Shown here: one piece after another, positions 1 through 8,985 of the stretch
How the letters are laid out: each line of letters begins with the position of its first letter
How positions within the stretch are numbered: position 1 is the stretch's first letter
Notes under the pieces: model-generated
Database searches by the model: none
What the model saw: the letters and a program-made list of their open reading frames with translations, nothing else
Told to the model about the DNA's origin: nothing
Assembly: GCF_036013525.1 (NCBI RefSeq)
Contig: NZ_CP107853.1
Span: forward strand, 7,750,001 to 7,814,000
Direction: 5' to 3'
Length of the DNA stretch: 64,000 nt
DNA from: Nonomuraea sp. NBC_00507
GTDB lineage: Bacteria; Actinomycetota; Actinomycetes; Streptosporangiales; Streptosporangiaceae
Position numbers and translations under genes: made by a program

Positions 1-372
1 CGACCAGCCGACGTGGTCGGTGTGCAGATGGGTGAGCAACACGACGTCCACATCCTCGGGTGTCACCCCCAACGTCGCCAGGTTCTCGGGCAGCCGTCCC
101 GGGGTCGGCGCCCAACCGCTCGCCGGCGCGTCCGCGTCACCGATTCCCGCGTCGATCAGCATCGCGCCGCCCTCGGCGGTACGTATCAGGAACGCGTGGA
201 AGTGCAACCGCCAGCGGCCATCGGGGAGAAGAGCCTCGGGATCCAGCACGGTGGCGGCCGCGAGGTCGGCGACACCGGCCTCCGGGAATGCCGATGAGAG
301 GGGCTCGAAGAACGTGCCGGCGCCGTCACAAAGCGCGTGGACGGAGGTCTCCCCGACCAGGAGGCTCTTCAT
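1..372 (-). CDS. MBL-fold metallo-hydrolase, 5' part only
   Basis: Read from the ATG at 372 leftwards; the gene runs off the window, so only 124 residues are seen. The visible protein begins MKSLLVGETSVHALCDG and carries the metallo-beta-lactamase signature THLHTDH at residues 114-120, which is the first zinc-binding HxHxDH motif of the family. Such enzymes are soluble hydrolases (lactonases, glyoxalase II-like, esterases); the substrate cannot be told because the C-terminal metal ligands lie outside the window. It is divergent from the LysR gene at 491, with 118 bp between them, which is the usual arrangement for a LysR regulator and its target gene; that regulatory link is inference. Confidence 0.85.
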   Translation of the reverse strand, partial: MKSLLVGETSVHALCDGAGTFFEPLSSAFPEAGVADLAAATVLDPEALLPDGRWRLHFHAFLIRTAEGGAMLIDAGIGDADAPASGWAPTPGRLPENLATLGVTPEDVDVVLLTHLHTDHVGWS

Positions 373-490
373 CGCCTGACTCCCATCTCCAAACCTGCAC
401 CGCACCAACCCCGTGACCTGGCATGACTATGGCAGGCATGGTTTTATGAAGTCCAGCTACCTATCCTGCAAAGACTTTTAAGATTCGCTC

Positions 491-1399
491 ATGATTGATG
501 TGAAACGGCTGATCCTGTTGCGGGACCTCGCCGAGTACGGCACCGTCACGGCGGTTGCCGAGATCAATCACGTCACTCCGTCCGCGGTGTCCCAGCAATT
601 GCGGGCGCTGGAAGCCGAGTCCGGCGCTGAGCTACTGATCCGGGAAGGCCGCTCGGTCCGGCTCACCGCGGCCGGCATCGCTCTGGCGGCCGAGTGCGAG
701 CATGTACTGATGGCACTGGAACGCGCCCAGAGCACCGTACGGGCGCTCGACGATCAGATCAGCGGCGAGTTCGTCATCGGAAGTTTTCCCAGCGCCCTGA
801 ATCGGGTCGTTACCCCGCTCGTCGCCGATCTGCAGAGCCGCCATCCGTTGCTGCGTCTCCGCATCGTCGAAGCCGAACCTGAGGAGAGCCTCCCCCTTCT
901 CAGGCGGCGCGCCCTCGACCTGGCCCTGATCTACAGATACGACCAGCTGGGCACCCCGTTGCCCGGCGGTGTGACAACCCACAAGCTGTTCGACGACCCG
1001 CTCGCGCTGGCCGTGCCCGAACGTCTGCGCCCAGTGGCGGAGCGGGACGGAATCGCCGGGGTCCGGGAGAGCCCGTGGATCGCCACGCCCGAGCCCGGCC
1101 CAGGCCGCCAGATCCTGCTACACACCTGCCGGAACGCCGGGTTCACCCCCGTTATCGCACACAGCTACCGCGACCTGCACGCGGCGTTGTCCCTGGTCTC
1201 GATCGGGCTCGGGGTGACGATCCTGCCTCGCATGCTTTGTGCCAACCCGCCCGAGGGAGCGGCGATCCTCCCCCTCCCTGGAGAGGGCCGCGTCGTCGAG
1301 GCGGCCATCCGCTCCGGCACGGACGCGCATCCGCGGGTGGCCGCCGCCCTCTCAGCCCTCGCGGCCCTGCCCGCGGTCAGCGCGGGGGCGGGGACGTGA
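491..1399 (+). CDS. LysR-family transcriptional regulator
   Basis: 302 residues, the normal LysR length. The N-terminal winged helix is clear: AVAEINHVTPSAVSQQLRAL at about residues 21-40 is the helix-turn-helix, followed by LLIREGRSVRLTAAG. The rest is the periplasmic-binding-protein-like effector domain (residues ~90-295) that senses a small molecule. ATG at 491 is chosen because the HTH begins only a few residues later. It faces away from the MBL hydrolase gene at 372, so the shared intergenic region (373-490), which contains the imperfectly repeated CATG/ATGG stretch around 423-442, is the likely binding site. Confidence 0.9.
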   Translation: MIDVKRLILLRDLAEYGTVTAVAEINHVTPSAVSQQLRALEAESGAELLIREGRSVRLTAAGIALAAECEHVLMALERAQSTVRALDDQISGEFVIGSFPSALNRVVTPLVADLQSRHPLLRLRIVEAEPEESLPLLRRRALDLALIYRYDQLGTPLPGGVTTHKLFDDPLALAVPERLRPVAERDGIAGVRESPWIATPEPGPGRQILLHTCRNAGFTPVIAHSYRDLHAALSLVSIGLGVTILPRMLCANPPEGAAILPLPGEGRVVEAAIRSGTDAHPRVAAALSALAALPAVSAGAGT

Positions 1400-1550
1400 T
1401 GACCTTCACCTTCTCGGACGTACCGCGTGAGCCGTGGTGGGCCTCGGTGGAGGCCCCGCAAATGATCGACGCCGGCCGTGGACAGCCGGACAGGCGTAAC
1501 CCGCCATGACCGGAAATACCTGATCACGCTAGGGTTATGGCTGTTGACGT

Positions 1551-1600
1551 TGGGCGCGCCCTGAGGGATTCGAACCCCCGACCGTCGGATGAGAAGCAAG
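1551..1600 (-). other. 3' fragment of a tRNA gene (T-arm and acceptor strand), probable att site
   Basis: On the minus strand the sequence reads GGGGGTTCGAATCCCTC (a 5-bp T-stem with a TTCGAAT loop) followed by the 7-nt acceptor strand AGGGCGC and ends near CCCA. No D-arm or matching 5' acceptor strand is found upstream, so this is only the 3' part. Integrases of actinobacterial integrative elements use the 3' end of tRNA genes as attachment sites and leave such a copy at the far end of the element. The neighbouring recombinase remnant at 2222 fits that reading. The anticodon cannot be assigned safely. Confidence 0.6.
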
Positions 1601-1761
1601 ATCCTTTAGTGCCATCACGTGCCGTTGAGTGATGGTTTGTGCCGTCTCAGCGCGTTTTACGTGCCAGGCCGTGCCGGGCCCTGACGGCGCATGACGGGGC
1701 GTACGAGCACACACCGAGCACGGCGGACACCCTGATGTGGTCATTGCAGGTGGCGCCACAC

Positions 1762-2148
1762 ATTGAATTCAGCACCGCACCCGAGCGCACGTTGCGGATG
1801 AGCGTGCTCGCCGCCTTCGCCGAGGGCTCACTGGCCCGGCTGTCACAGGTCGTCGCCCGACTGGAGAAACGCGGCTGGGTGCGCCGCACACCCGACCCCG
1901 CCGACGGGCGCTTCACCCTGGCCATCCTCACCGACGCCGGCATGGACAAGGTCGTCGCCACCGCGCCCGGATACGTCGCCGAAGTCCGCCGACTGGTGTT
2001 CGACGCCCTCACCAAGGCGCAGCAGCGCCAGCTACGCGACAGCAGCCGCCGCATCCTGCGCGCCATCGACCCCAACGACCCCTGCCTCGACGGGCTGCCG
2101 TTCGACACCGCCTCCCCCGCGACCGCACACCCCACACCCGACCAATGA
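1762..2148 (+). pseudogene. MarR-family regulator, 5'-truncated
   Basis: The segment reading LARLSQVVARLEKRGWVRRT, then ADGRFTLAILTDAGMDKV, is the second half of the MarR winged-helix domain (recognition helix and wing) followed by the C-terminal dimerisation helix ending PNDPCLDGLPF. The frame is open from 1639, but residues before about position 1762 do not resemble a MarR N-terminus, so the first ~50 residues (dimer helix and first DNA-binding helices) are missing or replaced. It lies between the tRNA fragment and the resolvase remnant. Probably non-functional as a repressor. Confidence 0.7.
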
Positions 2149-2221
2149 CAATGCCGCCTGGCTGGCACCGCGACGCCAAGTTCCACCAAGGCATCAGGCG
2201 GGCGGCAACCACGGCCAGGTG

Positions 2222-2533
2222 CCCGCCACCGCGTCGTTTTGGAGTCCTTCACCGGGGAGGACTCGCCGATGGCCACCCTGCTGCTGAGCGTCATGGGCGC
2301 GTTCGCCGAGTTCGAGCGCGCCCTGATCCTCGAACGCCAACGAGAAGGCATCGCCGCGGCCAAACAGCGCGGCGCCGTACACCGGCCGCAAACCCGCGCT
2401 CACCGCCGAACAGGCGCAGCAGCTGCGAGAGCGCGCCGCCGCCGGCGAACGCAAATCCACACTAGCCAAAGACTTCGGCATCAGCCGCGAGACGGTCTAC
2501 AGCTACCTCCGCCCGATCACCGCCACCGGCTGA
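2222..2533 (+). pseudogene. Tn3-type resolvase (serine recombinase), 3' remnant with frameshift
   Basis: The frame reads FTGEDSPMATLLLSVMGAFA then EFERALILERQREGIAAAKQ, the long E-helix region of resolvases. Just after KQRGA one extra base shifts the frame near 2379; the second frame then reads TGRKPALTAEQAQQL and DFGISRETVYSYL, the C-terminal helix-turn-helix, and stops at 2531-2533. The N-terminal catalytic domain with the serine is missing. It is the resolvase half of a lost Tn3-family element; there is a 25-bp repeat shared with the intact transposon 67 bp downstream. Confidence 0.85.
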
Positions 2534-2599
2534 TCAACTGCTTAGCGTTGTTTTTGGGCTGGAAACTACGGGCGGGCCTCGTGACGGTGGATCAAGCAC

Positions 2600-2624
2600 G
2601 CGGCCCGTTTCCGCCGTATTCCGG
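2600..2624. repeat. 25-bp repeat shared with 48182-48206
   Basis: The block starting GCGGCCCGTTTC and ending GTATTCCGG occurs here and at 48182-48206 with one mismatch, in the same orientation. The second copy lies inside the right end of the Tn3-family transposon, just inboard of its terminal repeat. Both copies lie downstream of a resolvase gene or remnant, so this may be a terminus of another Tn3-like element. Confidence 0.7.
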
Positions 2625-2722
2625 TGGCACCCCTACCATTGCTGCCGGAGTCAAGGTCTCGGTCGGCGTCGTGCACAAGACCGTGGCCAACGCCCAACAG
2701 GAACAGCTGTGCCCCCGGCTCG

Positions 2723-3658
2723 TCACGAGGGCAGGCGGTCGATGACCGTGGCGGCGTCGGCCTTGGAGCCCCTGACCGTCACCACGAGGTTGCTGACCCG
2801 GACCCATATGGTGTCCTTCTTCTGGAACGCCTCGTCCCCCAGGCCGTTCACCATTTTGAATGGCTTGCTTCTGTAATGGGCGAACATCGCCTTGGCTACG
2901 GCGATCCCGCTCTTGCCGCCCCACGCCGCTGCGTGCCGTACCGTGACGTCGCCGTGGTCGCACGAGGTCGCCGAGAGGGGCTTGCCGTCCTTCACCAGCG
3001 AGCACGCGTACGGCGCCGCGGCGAACCGTCCGTCCGACGGGTCGGCGACGGTCGGCGCCGACCGCGCCACGGCCTCCGCCACCCACAGCGCAGCCTTCCG
3101 CGCGTCGTCACGTTGCCGTGGGTCGTCCTGGGCGGGCTTGCCTTCGCGGAACCTGCCATATCGGACGATGATCACCACGTTACTGAGCCGGTAGCCCAGA
3201 ACCGTGCTGGATGGCCCCAGGTCGTAGACGACCGACTCATCACCCACTCCCGGAAAGGAGTTCGTAGCCGGGTCGCGGGTCTTGGTCCGTCCGGCAGCCC
3301 ACCACAGGTCAGCCGGTGGGTCCTGAAGATACGCGCGAGCTCGCGTGATGTCGGTGGCCAGATGAAAGCTGACTACGAGTTCGTAAGCCGACGCCGCCGG
3401 CAGGGAAGGAGCCGAAGGCCGCCAGACGCACGCCGGCCCGCTGTAGGCCCCAAGGGCGAACGGGACCAGCTGTTCCGACCGCTCAGCAGTGAGCAGGGCG
3501 CACGGATCGAGCACATGGGTGTACCTGCCGGGCCCGGTCTCCTGCGCGATGGACGCCTGCGGAGTGCGGGCGGCCTGGGAGGGCTTCACGGGCGGATCTG
3601 CCGAGCATGCAGCAGTGAGCAGCAGGAGGTATGCCGCGAGCAGCCGTACGCGCGTCAT
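2723..3658 (-). CDS. Lipoprotein, DUF3558-like
   Basis: 311 residues from the ATG at 3658. The start reads MTRVRLLAAYLLLLTAACSA: positive residues, a hydrophobic stretch and the lipobox LTAAC, so the mature protein is lipid-anchored outside the membrane. After a Pro-rich linker comes DPCALLTAERSEQL, the opening motif of DUF3558-type actinobacterial lipoproteins, and a second DPxxC-like half (AAPYACSLVKDG). The ATG overlaps the stop of the upstream gene (ATGA, 3655-3658), so the two are translationally coupled. A start upstream at 3679 is less likely because it adds residues before the signal peptide. Function unknown; possibly an envelope or substrate-binding accessory. Confidence 0.8.
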   Translation of the reverse strand: MTRVRLLAAYLLLLTAACSADPPVKPSQAARTPQASIAQETGPGRYTHVLDPCALLTAERSEQLVPFALGAYSGPACVWRPSAPSLPAASAYELVVSFHLATDITRARAYLQDPPADLWWAAGRTKTRDPATNSFPGVGDESVVYDLGPSSTVLGYRLSNVVIIVRYGRFREGKPAQDDPRQRDDARKAALWVAEAVARSAPTVADPSDGRFAAAPYACSLVKDGKPLSATSCDHGDVTVRHAAAWGGKSGIAVAKAMFAHYRSKPFKMVNGLGDEAFQKKDTIWVRVSNLVVTVRGSKADAATVIDRLPS

Positions 3659-4734
3659 GAGAGACCCGCCACGATCCACCGGGCGGCCTGCTCGGCACGG
3701 GCCGGGTTCGTCGCCTCGATCCTGCCGATCAGGTTGGCCTTCCTGAAGATCACGGTGTTCCCGTCAGCGAGCGCCTCGTGCGCGATCCCCACGGTCACCG
3801 ACTTGTCTGTCTTCCAGTGCGAGACCATCTCCTTCGCCTGAGCGATGCCGTCGCCTGCCGGACCCCGCCGGGGCGCCCAGAGCTGCACGACTAACCGTGG
3901 GTCCTTGAATAACGCTCCCCAATGGCAGCTGCTGGGATGGCTGCCCAGCGGCTGGATACTTCCGGCTTTCAGCTTCTTGATCTGTGCCGCGGTGAGCGTG
4001 GCGCAGGCCAGCGGTGTCTCCGTGAAAATCCCTGGAGGTGGCGCGGCGGTCCGTTCCGGCGGGCTCATCCGTTCGAACGCGGTAGCCATCCGCTTGCTCA
4101 CCTCCACCGCGCCCCGGCGCAGACGGTTCGCGCTCACCCTGCCATCGATCCCGGTGTAGCCGACCTCCAGGAGGACGTTGCCGACGCGGAAGACGACCTC
4201 GACGCGCTCCAGCCGCTTAGTGGAAAGCCCCAACCGCTTCGAGGGAATGGTGAGGAAATCGACCTCATGAGCCTCATCGCCAACGCCCTCCAACGCGCGT
4301 GCCGCCGTTGTGGTCGCATCGCGCCTGTTAGCAGTCATCACTCCGATGGCGGGATCCGACCAGATCGTCAGCTCGGATGGACGTAAGTCGTCGGCGTGGC
4401 GCGTCCGGTAGATCTCATGCGTCTGCGCTGAGGTGCGGCTCCACGGTTCCACGTCCTTGTCGGTCCCATAAGTCTCGGGTAGTTGCTCGGAAGTCCAGGT
4501 AGACCCCTCCCCGTTCGGACCGACCGGCCGGACCTGGAGGCCCACGCCCCTTCCCGCCCAGACGCAGTGGATACCCTCATGCTCGACCTTGGCGTCCGGC
4601 ACGAGCCGCTCGACCAGGCCGGCATCGACTACCGAGCAGAAGTCGATCGGAACGGGAAACCTCGGCTGGACTGCCCCCGGCAACGGGTTGAGCCACAGCA
4701 ACAAAGCAATCATCAGCCGCACGACCCGGCACAT
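3655..4734 (-). CDS. Exported hypothetical protein, paralogue-like partner of the downstream lipoprotein
   Basis: About 359 residues from MCRVVRLMIALLLWLNPLPG, which looks like a signal peptide without a lipobox. The mature part holds two similar modules: FCSVVDAGLVERLVPDAKVE and, from mid-protein, TPLACATLTAAQIKKLKAGS, each followed by a conserved C-x-W segment (IHCVWAG, SSCHWGA). This resembles the layout of the neighbouring DUF3558-like lipoprotein, so the pair probably arose by duplication. Stop and next start overlap as ATGA. An alternative ATG at 4797 would put 21 extra residues in front of the hydrophobic segment and is less likely. Confidence 0.75.
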   Translation of the reverse strand: MCRVVRLMIALLLWLNPLPGAVQPRFPVPIDFCSVVDAGLVERLVPDAKVEHEGIHCVWAGRGVGLQVRPVGPNGEGSTWTSEQLPETYGTDKDVEPWSRTSAQTHEIYRTRHADDLRPSELTIWSDPAIGVMTANRRDATTTAARALEGVGDEAHEVDFLTIPSKRLGLSTKRLERVEVVFRVGNVLLEVGYTGIDGRVSANRLRRGAVEVSKRMATAFERMSPPERTAAPPPGIFTETPLACATLTAAQIKKLKAGSIQPLGSHPSSCHWGALFKDPRLVVQLWAPRRGPAGDGIAQAKEMVSHWKTDKSVTVGIAHEALADGNTVIFRKANLIGRIEATNPARAEQAARWIVAGLS

Positions 4735-4775
4735 TAGCCACCATCGGTATGTTCCGGGTATGTCGCTTCGGCCTT

Positions 4776-4969
4776 TCAGGAGGGCTGCACCTGACATCCA
4801 GCTCGGCGAAGCTCATCTTGGTGCTCGTGCGGGCGCCGAACCGGCGCAGCACCTCGGCTGGGTCGAGCCCGCGCAGCAAGGGCACGCAGTAGATCTCGCC
4901 GAGCAGGTCGCCCCGATCGCCGTACGGCGATCGCAGCCAGCGGAACGGTGCCAGCGCATCGATCGTCAT
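4776..4969 (-). pseudogene. N-terminal fragment resembling DUF6461 proteins
   Basis: From ATG 4969 the frame reads MTIDALAPFRWLRSPYGDRG and then EIYCVPLLRGLDPAEVLRRF. The xxRGLDPAEVLRRFGA element is typical of the N-terminus of actinobacterial DUF6461 proteins (assignment from memory, moderate). After about 65 residues the frame runs without family likeness into the start region of the gene at 4734, so the C-terminal two thirds are lost. Confidence 0.45.
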
Positions 4970-5675
4970 TCCGGGATCTCGGCAGGCCCTCCAGCCCGCT
5001 CCACCCTGTCGCGCGCACCTGCTGTTCGAGAGTGACCTGCTGCCGCTGTAATCACGGATGGTCACTACCGTGCCTCTCGGCATCGAGAACTCGCGACAGG
5101 TGAATAGGCGACTCCACCAGTACCGAGGCCGAACAGGCCCTCGCCGCCGTGTGCACCAGAAGAAGAGCCAGGTCACGAGGGCCGCGCCGCGCCAGATCTG
5201 CAGGGCATGTCAGTGGCCGTGATGAGACCCTGGATGGCCCAGGCAAAGACCGTCATCCTCGAGATCGCTACATCGTTCCGCGTGGTGGACTTGCCCGTCG
5301 CCGCGGACGGGCGCTTCTCCTGCGGGTCTCTAACAGGCCTGGAGGCCTGGATGAAGATCGATTATGAGACGTGCAGGGCTCCTACCTGCGAACTGACACG
5401 CTGTGCAGATTCCTACTGACATCCCGCTGCAGATTCGCAAGCAGTCTGTCTCGACTCACCGAATCTGATGCATGAGCATGGCGCCGACCTGGAGTGCATC
5501 AGTTGTGCTGATCCACGGACAAGCCATGCGGCTCAGCGAAGCTGATGCACGCAGAAGATCGGGGTCAGCCGAGATAACAGGAATTCCGGCCGTGAGCGGA
5601 TCTTGAACTCTCTGACCTGCGCAAATATCGAGGTACCGAGCCCCGTCGTGGGCTCGCGCCAGTCGCCCGTCAGAG
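4970..5675. other. Intergenic stretch without a supportable gene
   Basis: About 700 bp. Several short frames are open on both strands but none shows a family motif or ribosome site. AT content is a little higher around 5400-5640. One minus-strand frame begins with a GTG that overlaps the stop of the phosphotransferase gene (5676) and runs 49 codons; I do not call it. Confidence 0.5.
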
Positions 5676-6683
5676 TCACCCGTGCCCGCCGGCGGTCGCG
5701 AGTGACCGGAGCTTCCCGCCGTTGGCGTCGAGCCAGCGGGTCGTGTCCTCCAGCTTGCGGATCCGGTCGGCGACCTCGCCGAGCTCTGCCTTCCCGTTCA
5801 GCCAGCGGCCTCCTCGCGACAGAGCGCTACCGACGGCCCGGGCGAGGAGCAACCGGGGCAGCGCGTCGGCCTCGGCGGCGTCCAGCGGGCGGACCGAGGC
5901 GTACCCCCGGAGAAAGGCCGCCGTGCGGAGTTGCCAGTCGCGCGTCTCCAAGGCCCCGCTGTAGAACAGCGCCGCCGTTACGTCCTGGACCAGGAAGCCG
6001 ACCCCGGCAAACTCGAAGTCAAGCAGCCCGCTCACCTCTCCGGTGTCCTCGTCGACCAGCACGTTCGAGGCCGCCAGGTCACCGTGGATGACCTGGGTCG
6101 GCAGCGCGCCGCCGCCCGCAAGCCACTCCTGCTCGACGCGGCGCGCCACGGCGTCGAGACGGGCGACCCGCTCCGCGCTGATCCCGGCAGCGCGCAGCTG
6201 ACGGCAAAGGGCGCCAACGTGCGGCACGGCGGGGTGCGTCAGAGGATTACCGCGCCAGTGCCCCAGCCCGTCTTCTGGCGGCACGCCCAGCATCGCCTCG
6301 CCGAGCAGCCCGGCCGCCCGGCCGAAGCGCTCGAGTGCCGTCTGGCCCGTGAGGTCGGGCCGCACGCCGGGGATCCACCGGCAGACGGTCGCGGGCCCGG
6401 CCGCGGTCTCGATCACCGTGTCCCCGCTGAGCGCGGCGACTGGCTCAGGCACCTGGAAGGGAAGTCCGGCCTGCCGTAGCCACCGCAAGATCTGGTGCTC
6501 GGCGTCCACCTGCGCGGCGGACAGGGACTGGCTGACCTGGAGCACGAATCGGAGGTCCGCCTGGCGGAGCATGAACGTCTGGTTGTTGGTTCCCTGCTCG
6601 GCTCGGATGATCGTCGTGCCCGGGGGGAAACCCCACGCTGCAAGCAGCCGTGGCAGGAACTCGAGATCGGCGGGCGCGCTCAC
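5676..6683 (-). CDS. Phosphotransferase, APH/choline-kinase fold
   Basis: 335 residues from GTG 6683 (VSAPADLEFLPRLLAAWG). Kinase-like features: a Gly-poor nucleotide loop (EQGTNNQTFML), the catalytic loop VIHGDLAASNVL (HGD with N five residues on) near residue 216, and the metal-binding LDFEFAG. This is the aminoglycoside phosphotransferase enzyme family (PF01636), which phosphorylates small hydroxylated substrates (aminoglycosides, homoserine, choline). Substrate unknown. The open frame continues upstream to 6812, but that part is the 92-bp repeat described at 6728 and is not protein-like, so GTG 6683 is preferred. Confidence 0.85.
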   Translation of the reverse strand: MSAPADLEFLPRLLAAWGFPPGTTIIRAEQGTNNQTFMLRQADLRFVLQVSQSLSAAQVDAEHQILRWLRQAGLPFQVPEPVAALSGDTVIETAAGPATVCRWIPGVRPDLTGQTALERFGRAAGLLGEAMLGVPPEDGLGHWRGNPLTHPAVPHVGALCRQLRAAGISAERVARLDAVARRVEQEWLAGGGALPTQVIHGDLAASNVLVDEDTGEVSGLLDFEFAGVGFLVQDVTAALFYSGALETRDWQLRTAAFLRGYASVRPLDAAEADALPRLLLARAVGSALSRGGRWLNGKAELGEVADRIRKLEDTTRWLDANGGKLRSLATAGGHG

Positions 6684-6727
6684 GCGCCAATTCTGGCGGC
6701 ATACCCAGACCGGCGCGCAACCGGTTG

Positions 6728-6818
6728 GCCTGCCAGTAGGAGCGGAACGGCGAACCGGGTTTAGCGTCACATCCGTTGACACTGTAGGTCTGACCAGGCC
6801 AGTCTTGCCCAATGGCGG
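6728..6818. repeat. 92-bp inverted repeat copy A (promoter plus start of a small gene)
   Basis: The reverse complement of 13201-13293 matches this block with about six mismatches. It contains the motif GGTCTGACCAGGCC and ends in an ATG whose frame begins MAESDGV, matching MADSEGV at the other copy. So the repeat is the upstream region and first codons of one gene family, present twice in opposite orientation, 6.4 kb apart. Confidence 0.85.
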
Positions 6819-6877
6819 AGTCTGATGGTGTGCAGCGGGTCCGGAGATTCCTCGTGCATGAGCAGGGTCCGGTGTAG
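6812..6877 (+). pseudogene. Deleted copy of the small HTH gene found at 13208
   Basis: 22 codons starting MAESDGVQRVRRFL and ending HEQGPV. The start and the HEQ end match the first codons and the helix-turn-helix end (HEQVRRML) of the small gene at 12952-13208. The middle ~60 codons are deleted. Not expected to be functional. Confidence 0.5.
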
Positions 6878-6885
6878 CCCTCGGG

Positions 6886-8070
6886 TCACTCCAGAGCGGC
6901 GGCCATCCGCCGGACCGCCTCGGCGATCAGGTCGGGTGAGGTCGCCAGGTTCAGGCGGACGAATCCGGCGCCGCCGGTGCCGAAGTTCGCGCCGGAGTTC
7001 AGAGCGACGCGACCGCGCGCCAGGAAGACGGCGGCCGGGTCGTCGCCCAGGTCCAGGGCCCGGCAGTCCAGCCAGGCCAGATAGGTGGCCTGGGCCGGCT
7101 GGTAGCGCACAGCGGGCAGATGTTCGGCCAGCAGGTCGACCAGCAGGCGGCGGTTGTCGTCAAGGCCGACCAGCAGCCCGTCGAGCCAAGCACACCCGTC
7201 TCGCAAGGCCGCTGCGTGGGCGATGTTGCCGATGTGGCTGGGGCCGTGACTGACCTCTTCAGGGATGCGGGCGAGGTCGTCAGCCGCGTCGGGGCCGGCG
7301 ATGGCGAGGGCGGCCTTGAGACCCGCCAGGTTCCAGGCCTTGGACGCCGACATCAGTGATAGCCCGCTCTCCGCGCCGGGCACGCTCAGGTACGGCACGA
7401 AGGCCGCCCCTTGAGCCACGATCGGAGCGTGGATCTCATCAGCGACAACGCGGACCCCGTACGTCCGAGCCAACCGCGCGACGTCCGCCAGTTCGGCGGC
7501 GGTATGCATGGTCCCGGTCGGGTTATGTGGGCTGCACAGCAGGTAAACCGGGCGCGCCCGGCCGGCCGCGGCGCGCCCGAATGCGCCCTCCAGCACCTCG
7601 AAGTCGATTCGGCCGCCCGGATCCAGCGGCGCTTCGACGATGGGACGGCCCATGTTCTGAAGGAACTGGTAGAACGGTGGGTAGACAGGGCAGTTGACGA
7701 CCACCGGATCGCTCCGTCCGGAGACCAGTTTGAGCATCTCGACGATGCCCAGCATCACGTCAGGAACGATTGCCGTGCGCTCCACCGCGAGCCCGTCCCA
7801 GTCCCACCGCTTGCTCGCGAATCCGGCCAGCGCCTCGGCGTACCCCGTCCCTACCGGATAGCCGGTATCTCCGAGCGCCACCGCGTCCAGGATCGCCTGC
7901 GCGACCGGCTCGGCCAGGAGAACGTCCATCTCGGCGACCCACAGAGGCAGCACGTCGTCCGGGTATGTACGCCACTTCATGCTCGTGCGACGCCGGAGCT
8001 GCTTCAAAGAGAGCTGACGCAGCGGATTGGCGACGCTCGTGGCAATAGTGTCACGCGACATATCGTGCAT
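6886..8070 (-). CDS. PatB/MalY-type PLP-dependent C-S lyase / aminotransferase
   Basis: 394 residues, the family's usual length. Fold-type I PLP enzyme: [14 protein letters not shown] near residue 43 (typical of MalY/PatB), the [11 protein letters not shown]sn-binding loop, VADEIHAP (the Asp that pairs with the PLP nitrogen) and [12 protein letters not shown] with the Schiff-base lysine at about residue 241. Such enzymes cleave cystathionine, cystine or cysteine conjugates to thiol, pyruvate and ammonia. It is divergent from the Lrp/AsnC regulator at 8152; amino-acid-responsive control of a C-S lyase by that neighbour is plausible. A start at 8061 is also possible. Confidence 0.9.
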   Translation of the reverse strand: MHDMSRDTIATSVANPLRQLSLKQLRRRTSMKWRTYPDDVLPLWVAEMDVLLAEPVAQAILDAVALGDTGYPVGTGYAEALAGFASKRWDWDGLAVERTAIVPDVMLGIVEMLKLVSGRSDPVVVNCPVYPPFYQFLQNMGRPIVEAPLDPGGRIDFEVLEGAFGRAAAGRARPVYLLCSPHNPTGTMHTAAELADVARLARTYGVRVVADEIHAPIVAQGAAFVPYLSVPGAESGLSLMSASKAWNLAGLKAALAIAGPDAADDLARIPEEVSHGPSHIGNIAHAAALRDGCAWLDGLLVGLDDNRRLLVDLLAEHLPAVRYQPAQATYLAWLDCRALDLGDDPAAVFLARGRVALNSGANFGTGGAGFVRLNLATSPDLIAEAVRRMAAALE

Positions 8071-8151
8071 GAGCGAAAGATAAGCGAAAAGCTGGGCGAA
8101 TATCTTGCCTCTTGTGCCCGTTTAGGCTGGTTTCCTGGGAGAATTTCACAC

Positions 8152-8610
8152 ATGGACGTTGTGGATCGCAAGATTCTTGCTGAGCTGCAGAAGGACGGAC
8201 GGTTGACCGTGACCGATCTGGCCGACCGGGTGCAGCTCAGCGTCTCCCGCTGCCAACGGCGCCTGCGCGAGCTGGAACGCACAGGCGTCATCCGCGGCTA
8301 CCACGCCGTCGTGAACGCCGCCGCGCTCGGTCTCGGCTTCGAGGTTCTGGCCTTCGCCACCCTGCGCCAGGAGAATCAGGACACCCTCACCGCCTTTGAC
8401 GAGGCCGTCGCCGCCATCCCGCACGTCGTGCAAGCGCAGCGCCTCTTCGGCGACCCTGACTACCTGCTGCGTGTGGTCGCCGCCGACCTCGCCGCGTATC
8501 AGCGTCTCTACGACGAGAAACTCGTGCGACTGCCGGGCGTGCAACGTCTAAGCTCCACCATCGTCATGAAACACGTCGTCGATACTCGCCCCCTTCCGGC
8601 ACGCCCGTAA
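8152..8610 (+). CDS. Lrp/AsnC-family transcriptional regulator
   Basis: 152 residues, standard for Lrp/AsnC. It opens MDVVDRKILAELQKDGRLTV, then DLADRVQLSVSRCQRRLREL is the helix-turn-helix, and residues ~65-145 form the RAM effector-binding domain (FGDPDYLLRVVAADLAAYQ). The ATG at 8152 follows a GGGAG ribosome site at 8138. Upstream in-frame codons extend far but are antisense to the lyase gene. Binds amino acids and controls the divergent PLP enzyme gene (inference from layout). Confidence 0.92.
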   Translation: MDVVDRKILAELQKDGRLTVTDLADRVQLSVSRCQRRLRELERTGVIRGYHAVVNAAALGLGFEVLAFATLRQENQDTLTAFDEAVAAIPHVVQAQRLFGDPDYLLRVVAADLAAYQRLYDEKLVRLPGVQRLSSTIVMKHVVDTRPLPARP

Positions 8611-8639
8611 CCTCCAGGAGCCGCGCGGACCATGTCGTA

Positions 8640-8985
8640 CCACCACACCCAGATCACCATCTCGACGCGAAGCGGCACCTCTTCGGCCCGGCACGGCGAT
8701 CCTGAGAGTGGGAAGCGCCGCAGCAAGGCGGGGTCGGCGATGCGCATCTCCAGGCGGGCGAGCTACTGGCCGAGGCACTGGTAGATGCCGTGGCTGAAGG
8801 TGAGCTACCCGCGAGCCCCGGCGGCGAGGTTCACCTCGTTGCCGGACAGGAACTGCGTGGGGTCCCAGTTGGCGGCGGCCGGGTGCACACTGACAGGCTC
8901 GCCTTCCCGGATGATCCCGCCCCGAGCTCGACGTCCTGCACCGCAGTGGCCGCGACGCCGTACTGGACGATGGCGAGCTGAGCAG
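8640..8985 (-). pseudogene. Cytochrome P450, 3' remnant
   Basis: On the minus strand three frames together read VQYGVAATAVQDVELG, GIIREGEPVSVHPAAANWDP, then LTFSHGIYQCLGQ with the haem-binding cysteine, a stop codon directly after that motif, and LARLEMRIADPALLRRFP. This is the last ~110 residues of a bacterial class I P450 broken by at least two frameshifts and one nonsense codon. It joins the RHS remnant at about 8985. Confidence 0.8.

Noticed and set aside
5528..5676. Minus frame with GTG overlapping the phosphotransferase stop
   Set aside because: 49 codons, no motif, and another frame is equally open there.
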